Shown: positions 43,619 through 54,950 of the stretch, one piece after another
Position numbering within the stretch: position 1 is the stretch's first letter
Layout of the letters: each line of letters opens with the position of its first letter
Assembly: GCA_010093605.1 (NCBI GenBank)
Contig: MU004182.1
Location: 6,368 to 70,367 of the forward strand
Length of the DNA: 64,000 nucleotides
Source of the DNA: Lophium mytilinum
Lineage: Eukaryota > Ascomycota > Dothideomycetes > Mytilinidiales > Mytilinidiaceae
Direction of reading: 5' to 3'
The notes under the pieces: model-generated
What the model saw: the letters and a program-made list of their open reading frames with translations, nothing else
What the model was told of the DNA's origin: nothing
The model's database searches: none
Made by a program: the position numbers and the translations under genes

Positions 43619-43794
43619 GTAAGGGAGATCTTACCTCTAGATGTAAAGTTCCGAAGATTGATTTTCTTACTTTTGTCCCCAATTTAAACGATTCCTATCG
43701 CGTGATTACTACATCTGCACGTTATACGTCTACTCTCTCCATATCCGCTGCAATGGTTCTCAAAGCTACGATACCGCCTTCTCACACCCCCAAA

Positions 43795-46774
43795 ATGAAA
43801 CCCCTTGACATCGACAAAGTGCTAGACGAGCTCACCATCACGGAGAAAATCGAACTCCTCTCCGGTAATCACGCCACCTTCCTTTTTCCTTCCATCCCTC
43901 ATTTCTCTCCTGACATCAATCTCAGGAACCGACTTCTGGCACACAAAAGCCATCCCCCGCCTCAACATTCCCGCAATCCGAACAACCGACGGCCCGAACG
44001 GCGCACGCGGTACCCGCTTCTTCAATGGTGTGCCGGCAGCTTGCTTTCCCTGCGGAACGGCGATGGGCGCGACGTGGGACACCGAACTCATGCGGAAAGC
44101 TGGTGAGCTGATGGGGGAGGAGGTGAGAGCAAAAGGGGCGCATGTGCTGCTTGGGCCGACAGTCAACATCCAACGAAGTCCGCTGGGGGGACGGGGATTT
44201 GAGAGGTCAGAATCACTTTCCAAGTATATTTTAAGCTATTCAGCGTAGAGCTTACTCGTTGTTGTAGTTTCTCCGAAGACCCTACTCTCTCCGGCACTAT
44301 TGCCGCCGCCGTAATACAAGGTGTGCAATTCAAAGGCGTCGCAGCGACTATCAAGCACTTCGTCTGCAACGACCAGGAGCATGAGCGCATGGGCGTCAAC
44401 GCTATCATCACTGACAGAGCTTTGCGAGAGATCTACCTCAAACCGTTCCAGATTGTGCAAAGGGATGCGAAGCCGAAGGCGGTTATGACGGCGTATAACA
44501 AGGTAAATGGGGTCCATGCGAGCGAGAGCAAAAAGTTGATTACGGATATCTTGAGGACGGAGTGGGGCTTTGATGGGTGTATTATGAGTGATTGGTGAGT
44601 TTGCTAATGTAAGAGGCGAGAAAAAGAAAGTAGTCGCTAATAGGCAGTAGGTTTGGGGTATACTCGGCATCGGAAGCTGTGAAAGCGGGACTTGATCTTG
44701 AGATGCCTGGGCCTCCTCGACGTTAGTATACCTCTGTTGCATGAGCGGGACACTGAGAGCTGACTGAACCAGTTCGCGGCGAGCAGCTCATGATCGCCAT
44801 CAATGGCCAAAAGTTGAGCACACACGAAGTTGACAAATGCGTACGCAATGTCCTCAACCTCGTAAACCTAGGGATAGCATCTGGTGTGCCCGAAAACGCC
44901 CCAGAAGGGAAGTTAGACACGCCAGAGACTGCCGCGTTGCTCAAGAGAGTCGCAGAATCATCCATTGTGCTGCTGAAGAATGAGAAGAGCGTCTTACCGT
45001 TCAGTAAGGAAAAGACAGTATGACGCCCATCGTGCGGTTTTTGTAAAGTGGACGCACGCTAAATCTTGAGTAGATCGCAGTAATCGGCCCTAACGCAAAA
45101 CACGCTGCCTATTCAGGCGGTGGTTCCGCTAACCTCCGCCCTTATTACACCACCACGCCCTACGACGCTATCAAAGCTGTCGCCAGCAGACCAATTTACT
45201 ATGCGCTCGGTTCGGCATCTTTCGTCACCCTGCCTCAGCTCGGCGGCCGGCTGAAAACGTCAAAGGGGAAGAAAGGCTGCACCATGCGCTTCTACCGGGA
45301 TTCTCCAAAAGTTAAGGATAGAGAAGTACTTGAGGAAATAGTGATCGACAACACCTTCGCGTTTTTGGCGGACTGGAGTCATCCTGACATCGAGGGCGAT
45401 CTATTCTATGCTGAGCTTGAAGGTACGCTGGAACCAGAGGAGGATGGAGCGTGGGAATTTGGAATTGCGGTTCGGGGTACGGCGCAGTTATTCGTGGACG
45501 GAAAACTCGTTGTGGACAATCTAACCTGCCAACGTCGTGGTGACAGCTTCTTTGGCTCGGGCACCGTCGAAGAGAGGGGATCCATTGAATTGAAGGCGGG
45601 CAAGAAATACCGTATACTTGTCCAATTTGGGTCTGCTCCAACGTCGAACTATAAGCTTGCGGCGGGTGTTGCGCCTATGAACGGTGGCGGGATCAATTTT
45701 GGTGGTTTCCAAAAGATAGACCCGGAAGTAGAATTGCAAAAGGCGGTCGAGTTGGCGAAGAAAGTTGATCAAGTTGTCGTTTGCGCTGGGCTGAACGTAA
45801 GCTTCTCTCTTTCATCTCAAATAGTATTATCGGCAGCTGACTGAACGACTCGCAGTCCGATATCGAGTCTGAGGGTTTTGATCGGCCGAACATGGGTAAG
45901 TCAGATTCCAATACACATGCTAGATACTTCTGGTGTCAGCTTCCGTGTATATCGATCAGCACTTGGAGACTCCGCTCCCGTCCTACTACAGTTCTTCTCA
46001 AGATACCTACTAACACCTACCCCAGATCACCCTCCTCATCTAGACGCCCTCATCTCCGCTATCTGCGCCACGAACTCTAACACGACGGTGGTCCTCCAAT
46101 CCGGCACCCCCGTCAGCACAACCTGGGCCTCTGCCGCCCCCGCGATATTGCAAGCCTGGTACGGCGGTAACGAAGCCGGCACTGCCATCGCCTCGGTCCT
46201 CTTCGGCGACACGAACCCCTCGGGGAAACTCTCGCTTTCTTACCCGCTACGCGTGGAAGATAACCCCGCATATTTAAGTTTTAGGAGCGACCGGGGACGA
46301 GTGCTCTATGGGGAGGATGTTTATGTCGGGTATCGGTGGTACGAGAAGATACAAAGGGAGGTGCGGTGGAATTTTGGACATGGGCTGTCATACACCACTT
46401 TCCAGTTCTCTAAATTGAGAGTGAGAGCTCACCAAGCGGCGGATAGCTTGGAAGTCGAGGTGTGGGTGAAAAACACGGGTGGCAGGGCGGGTGAGCAGGT
46501 GGTCCAGGTATATGTGAGTCAGGGGAGCCCAGGTGTGGGGAGGCCGGTGAAGGAGTTGAGAGGTTTCGAGAAGGTCGCGGTGGAGAAGGGTGGAAATGAG
46601 CTTGTGAAGATTAAGATGAGTTTGCGGTATGCGTGTAGTTGGTGGGACGAGGTCAGGGATGCGTGGGTTATGGAAGCGGGGCCGTATAAGGTGTTGTTGG
46701 GGGATAGTAGTCAAGGCGGATTTTTAGAGAAAGAATTCGAGGTAGAGAAGACCGAATGGTGGAGTGGGGTGTAA
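43795..46774 (+). CDS. GH3 beta-glucosidase with PA14 insert
   Basis: Eight exons (43795-43864, 43926-44205, 44268-44594, 44651-44721, 44773-45017, 45074-45796, 45856-45895, 46026-46774) give 834 residues, the family size. The N-terminal barrel has [37 protein letters not shown] and GCIMSDWFGVYS, where the Asp of SDW is the catalytic nucleophile. The second domain has [20 protein letters not shown] and [21 protein letters not shown]14 domain ([21 protein letters not shown] to about VDNLTC) lies between them, and a fibronectin-III-like domain ([21 protein letters not shown]) ends the protein. There is no signal peptide, so it is probably intracellular and hydrolyses beta-glucosides or oligosaccharides taken up. 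Intron 7 has a perfect TACTAAC branch. A start at 43753 would add 14 residues. Confidence 0.93.
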
Positions 46775-47248
46775 GGGGGTTGAATCTTAAATCGTTCGTT
46801 AATGCTATCCACACCATATAGCAGTCCTAAGTCAGACAGTCTGTGTACACGAGGCCGCCGCGGTCAAGGGTGCCCCCATGGGGTTTCTGCAATCTACCCC
46901 CAGTGTCATGTTCCAGGCAGCGACCATTGGACTACCTCTTACAGGAACGGCTTCCTGGCAGCGGAGCTGTTCCTGAAGACGGTGTCTAGCTTCCAATATT
47001 GACACTCAAGGAGTGCCATCTGTGCATCCAACTGATAAATTAGCACTGCACGTGCCAAGACGCCTTCAGGTAGCCCTTCAATTTTAATTTGTAGTCAGAC
47101 GAGTATTCACTCAGAGTGTTACGGCCGGTATCACCAGGACGACCACAACAAGCTCGCCTCGCGGTTGTAGGCTTTACAAAGCGCCTGCCCGCCTCCTACC
47201 TCTTCAGTGCCTCCACCAACTCCACTTACTGCATCAACTCTATCCTCC
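46775..47248. other. Intergenic, nothing recognised
   Basis: 3' of the GH3 gene and upstream of the first F-box gene. Confidence 0.35.
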
Positions 47249-48733
47249 ATGAACGCTGGAGTCGAGAAGATGGTACCCACGGGGATTCTTGACTGCCCAA
47301 GTGAGCTCGTGGACCAGATTGTGCAGTTACTTCCTCAAACCTCTTTCTTAGCTTTGCGCGCTACGTGCAAGGACTTGCAACGAAAGACAGATTACCACTT
47401 CAAGAAGCGGCATCTACCGGAAAAGACAGTGACTCTAGCCAATGATTTCCGCCCCAGCCTGGCTTCGCTGATGGGGTTTGCAAGCTATCCTCACTTCGCA
47501 CGTCTTATCCGTAAGGTTTGCGTCGAGGTGGAGATCGATACACTCCTCCAAGGTAACTGGCTATTTTCAATGCCAAAGACACCCACAGCTGGAAAATGGA
47601 CGAATCACTTCAACACCTCACCCGAAATGCCCAGAACGGACGACCGCGTCGTGGATATTGGTCTCTTGTTCACTTCACTTGGAAAACTACCGGCGCTGGA
47701 AGTACTTGAATTCGCCCAATATAACGACTTATCTACTCCAGCGGCTCACTTAGGAGATCAACAGCTGGTTGACACAGATTGGTGCGAGAAGTGCCGAAAG
47801 CCTTCTCGATACGATCAATGCGTCCACTTCACCATGTTCTGCGACGCTCTGTTGGCTATAGCGCGATCATGTGTTGATCTCGTCAATCTGTGCAAACATT
47901 ACAACATCTCTTCGGACAAGACAGCGGGCCGGCTCCGCGAGATACTCGATCTCGCCAACGACTTGATCGCTAGTGATCTTTCAGCTTGGGTGGAGTTCAA
48001 GCGAGCGTACCCCCTTTTGCCTCACGGCGTGTCTTTCAAGAGCCTACGCGAGGTGACTTTTGCTGGGAACCCCATGGTAGTGTATCATGCCAAAGATAAT
48101 GAACACAGCTTGTTGAAGTATATCCTCAAATCCTCTCCGATAATGGAGAAAATCACCTTGAAAGGGGCCGGCAGGCTAGGGACCATTTGGGGGTTCAATC
48201 AACTCCAATATCACGTCGGATGGGGCATGCAACCGCTGTGCATGCACTGGGGGCCACGTAGAGAACTCCTCAATACACGCTGTCTCACGTCTGTCACGTT
48301 AAGCTGTCTGCATGTTCACGCTCACACAATCAACTACTTCCTACAAGAGCATGGCCAGACGTTGCGGCAGCTCATGCTGGAAGGCCTCGCTCTACCCCAA
48401 CCGTTCAGAGTCGTTCTAGCCTCTTACGAGAAGGCCACAAAGCTGGAACTACTCTACGTGCGTGCACCTTTCACTCTTCCACCTGGCCTAAGCATGTACT
48501 TTGCGCCCACCGTCTTTGGAGACCTCGCATCGCGACAAGAGGTACAAGTTTTTCTTTACGGTGGAAGTATAGACCAAGAGGAGATGAAAGAAATATGGCA
48601 GAAGACGGTTCCACCGGGTGTACTTGATACAAGCACCAATCGGGACATGATCGGGTGGAGGTTCGAGGGCGAAGCTGTGCAGCCTGGGGTCAGATTCCTG
48701 ATGGCCAACGAGAGAAGATTGTACGGCTTGTAA
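47249..48733 (+). CDS. F-box protein, paralog A
   Basis: One exon, 494 residues from the first ATG (47249); the frame upstream of it has no ATG. The F-box is ILDCPSELVDQIVQLLPQTSFLALRATCKDL near residue 12. The rest is a long, weakly repeating region. A motif W-C-x2-C followed about 10 residues later by C-x-H-F (DWCEKCRKPSRYDQCVHF) could bind zinc. Typical closing words are GWRFEGEAVQPGVRFL. F-box proteins select substrates for SCF ubiquitin ligases; the target is unknown. A second gene of the same family lies at 51146-52753 on the same strand. The family is common and fast-evolving in filamentous ascomycetes. Confidence 0.8.
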   Translation: MNAGVEKMVPTGILDCPSELVDQIVQLLPQTSFLALRATCKDLQRKTDYHFKKRHLPEKTVTLANDFRPSLASLMGFASYPHFARLIRKVCVEVEIDTLLQGNWLFSMPKTPTAGKWTNHFNTSPEMPRTDDRVVDIGLLFTSLGKLPALEVLEFAQYNDLSTPAAHLGDQQLVDTDWCEKCRKPSRYDQCVHFTMFCDALLAIARSCVDLVNLCKHYNISSDKTAGRLREILDLANDLIASDLSAWVEFKRAYPLLPHGVSFKSLREVTFAGNPMVVYHAKDNEHSLLKYILKSSPIMEKITLKGAGRLGTIWGFNQLQYHVGWGMQPLCMHWGPRRELLNTRCLTSVTLSCLHVHAHTINYFLQEHGQTLRQLMLEGLALPQPFRVVLASYEKATKLELLYVRAPFTLPPGLSMYFAPTVFGDLASRQEVQVFLYGGSIDQEEMKEIWQKTVPPGVLDTSTNRDMIGWRFEGEAVQPGVRFLMANERRLYGL

Positions 48734-49080
48734 GCTACCGTACGAGGCCATAGGATTGGATTCCATGGATATGGCACTGCTTTGGCTCCACTCTTGCGCG
48801 ATCGATGCCCCACTGTATGGAGGACCTCAGCTCGCAGGTAGTTACGTCATCAAAGGGTAGTCCAATCTCCTCTGCCTTAGTCTTGACATTGAGTTTTGGT
48901 ATCTTAAAAGTCCATTGAGGCACCCCTAGCAACTACAATGTTCATGAAATGGGTGAGTTACCGGTTTGGAGGAGTGAGGTAAAGTAGCGGAGGTTAAATT
49001 AGAAGGCACGTGATGGAAGGGCTATTCTGGGATGTATATGCTGCAATCTTGATGTTGAGGGGTTTAGAAGTGTGATTTGC

Positions 49081-49319
49081 ATGCATGATGACGGTGTTTG
49101 AGGTGCCTTGTCAGGTCAACACCAACTTACATACGATGTAAAGGGCTAAAGGCGGTGGAATAGAGGCTCATGATTGGAGTACTTCAATAGGGTACGGTTG
49201 GCTTCGCTCTTCATACTGAGGTGTATGCATTGACGATAAATATGCATGATCGCGTTTGGGGTGGCTCGTGAGGTCAAGGCCAACTCATCCACGATGTAAA
49301 GGGCTGGAGGTCGTGAATC
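49081..49319 (+). repeat. Diverged direct repeat of about 80 bases
   Basis: The segment 49081-49162 and the segment 49241-49319 share GCATGAT, G-GTTTG-GGTG, AGGTCAA-NCCAACT and ACGATGTAAAGGGCT in the same order. Similarity by eye is roughly three quarters. The repeat lies between the F-box gene and the alkyltransferase gene. Confidence 0.6.
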
Positions 49320-49487
49320 AAACCCCCCCAAACGCTCCTCTATGCTGAGATCTACGCCTCACATACTCACATTTCCCCACGACTCCCCATTGGCCACTTC
49401 CAAAGCACCCCCGTGACTCCGCGTTTCTTCATCATATAAGCTTCACACGAACGCGTCAACCAACGTCCCAATTACCACACTTTCTCA

Positions 49488-49915
49488 ATGCTCAAGATGG
49501 CCCGCGAAACCAAAGTCACCGACTTCCAAACCCGCGTCTACTCCCTCCTCCAGCAAATCCCCGAGGGCAAAGTAACCTCCTACGCCGCCTTATCGAAAGC
49601 GCTAAATAGCTCCCCACGCGCGGTCGGCGGTGCGCTGAGAAACAACCCGTTTGCACCCGAGATTCCGTGCCATCGCTGTATTGCGAGTACTGGGGTGAGT
49701 CACTCAGAAAGGAGGCGGTGTTACGTTTGCTGGGTAGGGTGTGGGCTGATGTCTGTGAGCAGTTCATCGGCGGTTTTCAGGGCGACTGGCAGAAAGCCCC
49801 CAGTGGAATCAACATTGAGAAGAAGATGAGTTTGCTGAAGGAGGAGGGGGTGGAGTTTGACGAAAAGGGGATGTTGGTAGATAGGGGAGCGTGGTGGGAC
49901 GAGTTCAGAGTTTGA
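49488..49915 (+). CDS. Single-domain O6-alkylguanine-DNA alkyltransferase
   Basis: Two exons (49488-49694, 49763-49915) give 119 residues; ATG 49497 is an alternative start. The sequence starts FQTRVYSLLQQIPEGKVTSYAALSKAL and reaches the active site IPCHRCIAS, then GALRNNPFAP and a short helical end. This is the DNA-binding half of MGMT/Ogt. Its PCHR motif keeps the cysteine that accepts the alkyl group, unlike the alkyltransferase-like ATL proteins, which have Trp or another residue there. Bacterial and yeast enzymes carry an extra N-terminal domain that is absent here. The protein would repair O6-alkylguanine in DNA, or hand lesions to excision repair as ATLs do. The 68-base intron has GTGAGT and AG sites, and the frame closes. 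Confidence 0.85.
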
Positions 49916-51145
49916 AGGATGCAAAGGGGCCTTTACGGGCTAAGATCTAGGTTGCTGTCATTCAAAAGCTGTAACCTAGGTAGCATACAAAAGCTTTTTG
50001 CAGAAATGTTGATGATATCAATAGAGAGATGGAGAAAGAGCGGTTTGTTCGCCTGCGGCGGGAAAGAATGTGGCGCTAAACCCATACAGGAGGTCGTTAA
50101 TAAAAGACGTTCAGCGCGGCCAATTCGGGCCTAGTTAATTTCCCCTCAAACTTCAACCTCAGCTGACTCCCCAACTTCTTCTCTTCTCCAAGTTGGTCCT
50201 CGCTCTAGTTCGAGCAACGTGATTAGCCCTGACAGTCTCCAGTATGGTACGTTACATTTACATTTGAGTATGTCAGTCGCTATTTAGGAGGAATCCCGCT
50301 CGATACTCTAACCCCATTAGTGCCCCACGCACGGACATTCCCTCCTCGTCGCACCGGCAACACAAAGGAGTATACTTCTAGAACGGCCAAAAGCCATTAC
50401 AACGGACACTTTCCTATTTGAGTTCTCTATAATCCGGCGGCTCCTCCGGATCGCTTTACCAATGTTTTACGCCTCGATGGGTTGCTCTTAGGAGATCGAC
50501 TGCGTATCCTAAGACATTTCCGGGGAAAGTAGTCTACCACTTTCTTCTTTCATATTGCTATAAGATCACTATTTCAGACACCAGCGATCAGGAAATGCAT
50601 TCCATTGTGATTAATTATCAATCTGATGATGAGCTATCGTACCAAAACGCCTTGCCCTGCATTTCTCATTTGCAGTCTTGGCTAACGAACGACCCTAGTT
50701 TGTGATGAGCTATCTAGAAATCTTACCGCAGGTTTGATTAGACAGTATCTTGTGACCTGATCACATCCGTCTATCACCGTCATGTATTCCTCCTCTACAG
50801 ACCTGGAAAGTTTCAGGCTCCATATCAAGGCCGGCACAAAGAGGACTATACTACCTCTTGGTCGAGCAGCTACTTGCTAGCCGGGCTACTTCTTTTAGTG
50901 GTGATGAGTAAGGAAGATGGAGTTGGAGTGGCGGTAAGTCTATGTGCCCTGAATTTTGGAAATTGACCAGGGTGCATACCATGGGCGCGGTTGATGTCGC
51001 TACCAAAGTACGCCCACGGCTGATCTGTCTTTTCAATTCTTGTTCCAAAAGATTTTCCACGATCACCAACGTTTTACAAGCACCCAACTTCTAAAATCTT
51101 CCACAAGACCACTCAGACTCAATATTGTGCTAAACTCAGACCCCG
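49916..51145. other. Intergenic, no supported gene
   Basis: About 1.2 kb; short frames only, no RNA gene recognised. Confidence 0.4.
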
Positions 51146-52753
51146 ATGGAGCTGCAAACTTGGTTCCTGCAGGACGCTCATTCGAATGACGCCCGCTCTG
51201 GCTACTCCAGCCCGCCTCGCTTCCTCGAATATCCCGCCGAAATTGTCGACATTATCGCGCAAGCTCTACCGCGCAACTCCTTCCTCGCCCTTCGCCGCAC
51301 TTGCAGACATGTCCGTCAAATTACGGACTGGCACTTCAAAAATCGCCATCTTCTCGAGAAGAGGGTTGCCCTAGTTGATGGCGCGTGTCTTAACTCACTT
51401 GTCGAGCTAGCCAATTACCCAGAATTTGCGAATCGAGTGCGCAATGTGCGTATTGAGATCGGAGACAGCCTGGTCCTAATAGCAAGCGGCTTTGAATCAT
51501 GGAATACCCATGAGAAGAGTGAGATAACGGACTGGACGAGGCATTTCAACGCATCCGAGATCGAGCCTGATAAACCGTGGATGATCAATGGGAGCTGGGT
51601 CAACAAGGGCCGTGCTGTGAACCTGGGCCTCCTCTCCGCTGCCCTCGAACAACTACCAGCACTCGAATCCATAGAGATTATCGAGCGACCTATGCACACT
51701 CTCACACGCTCCAGACGTAAAAGCAAACCTTTCTTGGATGCACAGTGGTGCTACAGATGTGCCGGCTCACCACGATCGAATAATTGCTATCACTTCTTCA
51801 TGTTTTCTAAGGCACTTAGAGCCCTGGCCGTCAACAAAGAACATCACCTCAACAACTGCAATCAATTCATCATGTCATTGTGTCCGTCGCCGGGGGTACA
51901 CAGCTCTGTAGCGCCATGGGCCTGGATCAATACCCGCTACGAGTACCTCAATCCATTAGCCGAGAACCATATTCCGCGACCCATCTTCTCCCTTGCATCC
52001 CTCAAGAGGCTCACATACCGCGGAGATGGCTTCGCACAGTACACCCACCAAGGCGGTGTTCTTCGTTACAACCTTCTGAAGTACCTTTCGTGCGGCACAG
52101 AGCACCTAGAGACCATCGTCTCACACTCTACCATCACCACCGCGACTTTGAAAAATCAATACGAAGCGAGACGGTGGCACATCTTGCCACAGCAAGTCGA
52201 TATCTTAGGGAATTCCCTAGCGTCGCTTACTCTGAAGGCCCTCTACATCAGCCCGGGCTATCTTCCCTACGTCATAACGCAACACCAAGAAACGCTGCGG
52301 TACATCGCCCTCGATGGTTTGCCTCTCATGGTCGACTACGACGCTTTGGCTACTACTCCTGATACACAGCCGGGAACAGCTCCAATAATGAACTCGCTGC
52401 GGCAATGTACCAAACTACAGTACGTCTCTGTTCGTGCTCCTATTCAATTCAATTGTCCTATTCTATTTGGAGATCCTGTTTCCTGCACCGAAGCATTAGT
52501 GTGTATGAGTATGGAAAATAAGCGGGAGCCGGGCCGCCGGGTCTGGGACTATGACAAAATGTTCGAGTGGTGCCGGATAGGACGCGACGAGCCGGAGAGA
52601 GAACGTATCAATAGCGACCTTGCAGGTTGGAAGTTTGAGGGCTCTGATACTCAGCCGGGTGTGGAAAACCTAGCTGAGAAAGGAAGATTGTTCCTACAGG
52701 TTCCAGAAAACAAAGATATGGGAGCCCCTCGGACATCTCAGTTCCAGATGTAG
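51146..52753 (+). CDS. F-box protein, paralog B
   Basis: One exon, 535 residues. The F-box FLEYPAEIVDIIAQALPRNSFLALRRTCRHV starts near residue 26 and is followed by TDWHFKNRHLLEKRVAL, almost the same words as in the gene at 47249 (TDYHFKKRHLPEKTVTL). The potential zinc motif W-C-x2-C ... C-x-HFFMF is shared, as is the closing GWKFEGSDTQPGVENL. The two proteins are clear paralogs, but most of the rest has diverged, so the duplication is not recent. Substrate recognition for an SCF ligase is the likely role; the target is unknown. Confidence 0.8.
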   Translation: MELQTWFLQDAHSNDARSGYSSPPRFLEYPAEIVDIIAQALPRNSFLALRRTCRHVRQITDWHFKNRHLLEKRVALVDGACLNSLVELANYPEFANRVRNVRIEIGDSLVLIASGFESWNTHEKSEITDWTRHFNASEIEPDKPWMINGSWVNKGRAVNLGLLSAALEQLPALESIEIIERPMHTLTRSRRKSKPFLDAQWCYRCAGSPRSNNCYHFFMFSKALRALAVNKEHHLNNCNQFIMSLCPSPGVHSSVAPWAWINTRYEYLNPLAENHIPRPIFSLASLKRLTYRGDGFAQYTHQGGVLRYNLLKYLSCGTEHLETIVSHSTITTATLKNQYEARRWHILPQQVDILGNSLASLTLKALYISPGYLPYVITQHQETLRYIALDGLPLMVDYDALATTPDTQPGTAPIMNSLRQCTKLQYVSVRAPIQFNCPILFGDPVSCTEALVCMSMENKREPGRRVWDYDKMFEWCRIGRDEPERERINSDLAGWKFEGSDTQPGVENLAEKGRLFLQVPENKDMGAPRTSQFQM

Positions 52754-53350
52754 AAGCACTCTAGCCGATTACTTTCATCTGCACAACCGACGCCACATCT
52801 ATTTACCTCCGATGGCTTGTATACTACTCGGATGATTTAGCGTGGGCAGCAATCTGTTCAATCCTCAATACGTACATCGGCCGGCCGGGTAAACCACAGC
52901 CTTTCAATCCAGAAGACTTTCAACATTAGCTCAAACGGCCGGATTACTGCCTACGCTACGTCTTGAATCTATAACGGTACGCATCATATCAATCCTTAGC
53001 GCTCGATATCTCAAGTAGCCCCACAAAGGAGAAAAACCACCACCTTCGAAACTCAATATTGACATTCGCATCCTCACTTGATACTTTTTGGATTATTCAA
53101 CTCTCTTGCGGTTCCTAATGCATGAAACGGTTCTACCGCAAGAGGCGAAACCATGTCAGCGTTCCCATACCCTTGTATCAGCATTATTTATATTGGCATT
53201 GTCCAATTCAGACGTGGTGATGCAGCTCACCAGCATATGGTCCTGGACAAGCATTGTGATTTGCGGTGCGGGAATTCTTACAGATCGCATGCAGCTGCTC
53301 TATTCCGTCTCTCACAGGCGCATAAGTCGTTATTTACTGGAAATTCCAGT
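52754..53350. other. Intergenic between convergent genes
   Basis: No gene; leads into the CACGTG cluster. Confidence 0.35.
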
Positions 53351-53378
53351 CACGTGGCTTGCACGTGAAGATCACGTG
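53351..53378. promoter_or_regulatory. Three CACGTG boxes at exact 11-base spacing
   Basis: CACGTG occurs at 53351, 53362 and 53373, separated by 5-base spacers (GCTTG, AAGAT). The spacing equals about one helical turn, so bHLH or bZIP dimers would line up on one face of the DNA. The cluster lies between two genes that both end here, which is unusual for a promoter element. Confidence 0.55.
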
Positions 53379-53567
53379 ACATGAATCTGCCTCCGGCATC
53401 TTGGGCTGGAACGATCTCTCACTTCGATTGCCACATCCTTTAGTATTCACGTCTACTAATATTACAGCCTACAATAACCTCAAAGTCTACCGCACACAAA
53501 GTACCCCAATCAAGCCCTCTCCCAGCACCAAAATTAAGCATCCACCAACGCCCCCTAATACTGCCCC

Positions 53568-54950
53568 CTAAAACACACCTCCCCTCTCCGCAAACCACCC
53601 CAACATATCATCCCTCCCCAAAATCGTCACCAAAATCATCCGCCCAAAAACATCAATATCCTCCGGCCCCGCCCCCTCCAACACCTCCGTGAAATCCAGA
53701 TCCGCCACCAAGAAATGCCGCTTCTCGTTCCACGCGCTCGCGAACTCGATGGTCGAGCTCGCGTGCCACAGATGCGCCGACGTTGTGATCTTACTCGTGA
53801 CGGCTGCGTGGTTGACGCAGTAGGAGCGGCCCTGTAGTAGGTGTAGCAGCACTAGGAATTGGCAGAGAGTAAGGAGGGTGCGTTGGGAGGATTCGCGGAG
53901 GATGAAGGCGCACCAGACCTCGCGAGCGGTGGCGGCGGGGTAGAGGGAAAGGAGAGCGGGGTATGGGGGGTCCTCGGCTTCCTGGAGGGTGGTGTAGAGG
54001 GCGTAGATGGATTCTTCGAGGTGGGGGAAGGTAGGGCCGACGTGAGCGTATAGTTGGAGCTGTGGAGGTGTTAGTAAAAGATGGTTGAGGGAGAGGAAGG
54101 GGACGTACGTCACCGCTGAAGGCTTGCATGACTTGATATAGTATTAGTGCGTGTGCACGGGCGAGTATGTCTACGGGCGCCGTTGGAGGTGGGCTTGAGG
54201 TGACCTCTTTTACGCGGTCGATTACGTGGCGGGCGAAGAAAGCGGAGTTGGTCTCGTTTCGGGCGAGGTATAAGGCGCAGGTTGCGTGAGCTTCTTTTGG
54301 CTTGTTAGAGAAGTCTATCTCTAAGTGCTAGTTTTGCGTGGTATACCCTGTAGTACTCGAGGCATGCAATCCTCGTAAAGAAGGGGATGTGACCACGGCG
54401 TTTGGTTCTCCAACACCATCGTAGCGGGAGCCTCCTTCATCCGATCGATGGCATAGCTAATCCGCGCATAAGACGCAGGCGTGAGCTCCCACTCACAAGC
54501 CTTAACTTGTGGAAGGCGTGTCGACCGAGCTTGTCGAATGTGTGTCGATCTGACCAGTGAACCTTCCCTCTGCTCGATCTCTGGCATTGGCGATGTGTTC
54601 AGGAGGTCGTGAAGAAACCCGACGCTTTCCAGACCCGCATTCAAGTCGAAATCCAAAAGGCACGTGTCTTGACGGCTATTAACAGGTGTCTCTTGAAGAC
54701 CTCGGATCAAAGACATATCCAAAGCGGAGGCTGCACTATCTATGTTGCCATCTGGCATGGGAGAATCATCTTCAGGTACAAGGGTCAAATTGTGTGTAGG
54801 TCGGGGTGGGTAAGAGCACGTAAAGTGCTGCCGTACGCAGCGGAGACAGCTGGGCTGCGTTAAGTCGCATCTCCGCTTGGACCTGACACATCGTGCGCAG
54901 GACTTCTGCCTTCCTGTCGGGTTTGCGCTTTGGTCTCTTTCAGCGGGCAT
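53568..54950 (-). CDS. Zn2Cys6 transcription factor
   Basis: Three exons (54950-54347, 54293-54109, 54059-53568) give 426 residues. The zinc cluster near residues 17-44 is complete (CARCVRSKRRC, CLRCVRQHFTC). The rest has ALYLARNETNSAFFARHVIDRV, AHALILYQVMQAFSGD and a C-terminal helix-rich half with ATAREVWCAFILRESSQRTLL. This matches the shorter class of fungal Zn-cluster regulators often found beside metabolic genes. It is head-to-head with the short-chain dehydrogenase gene, sharing 535 bases of upstream DNA, so co-regulation is plausible but not shown. Intron 2 has a TACTAACACC branch. The frame closes exactly. Confidence 0.85.

Noticed and set aside
53088-53384. 98-codon frame running into the CACGTG cluster
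   Set aside because: It starts at TTG with no in-frame early ATG, and no domain is visible.
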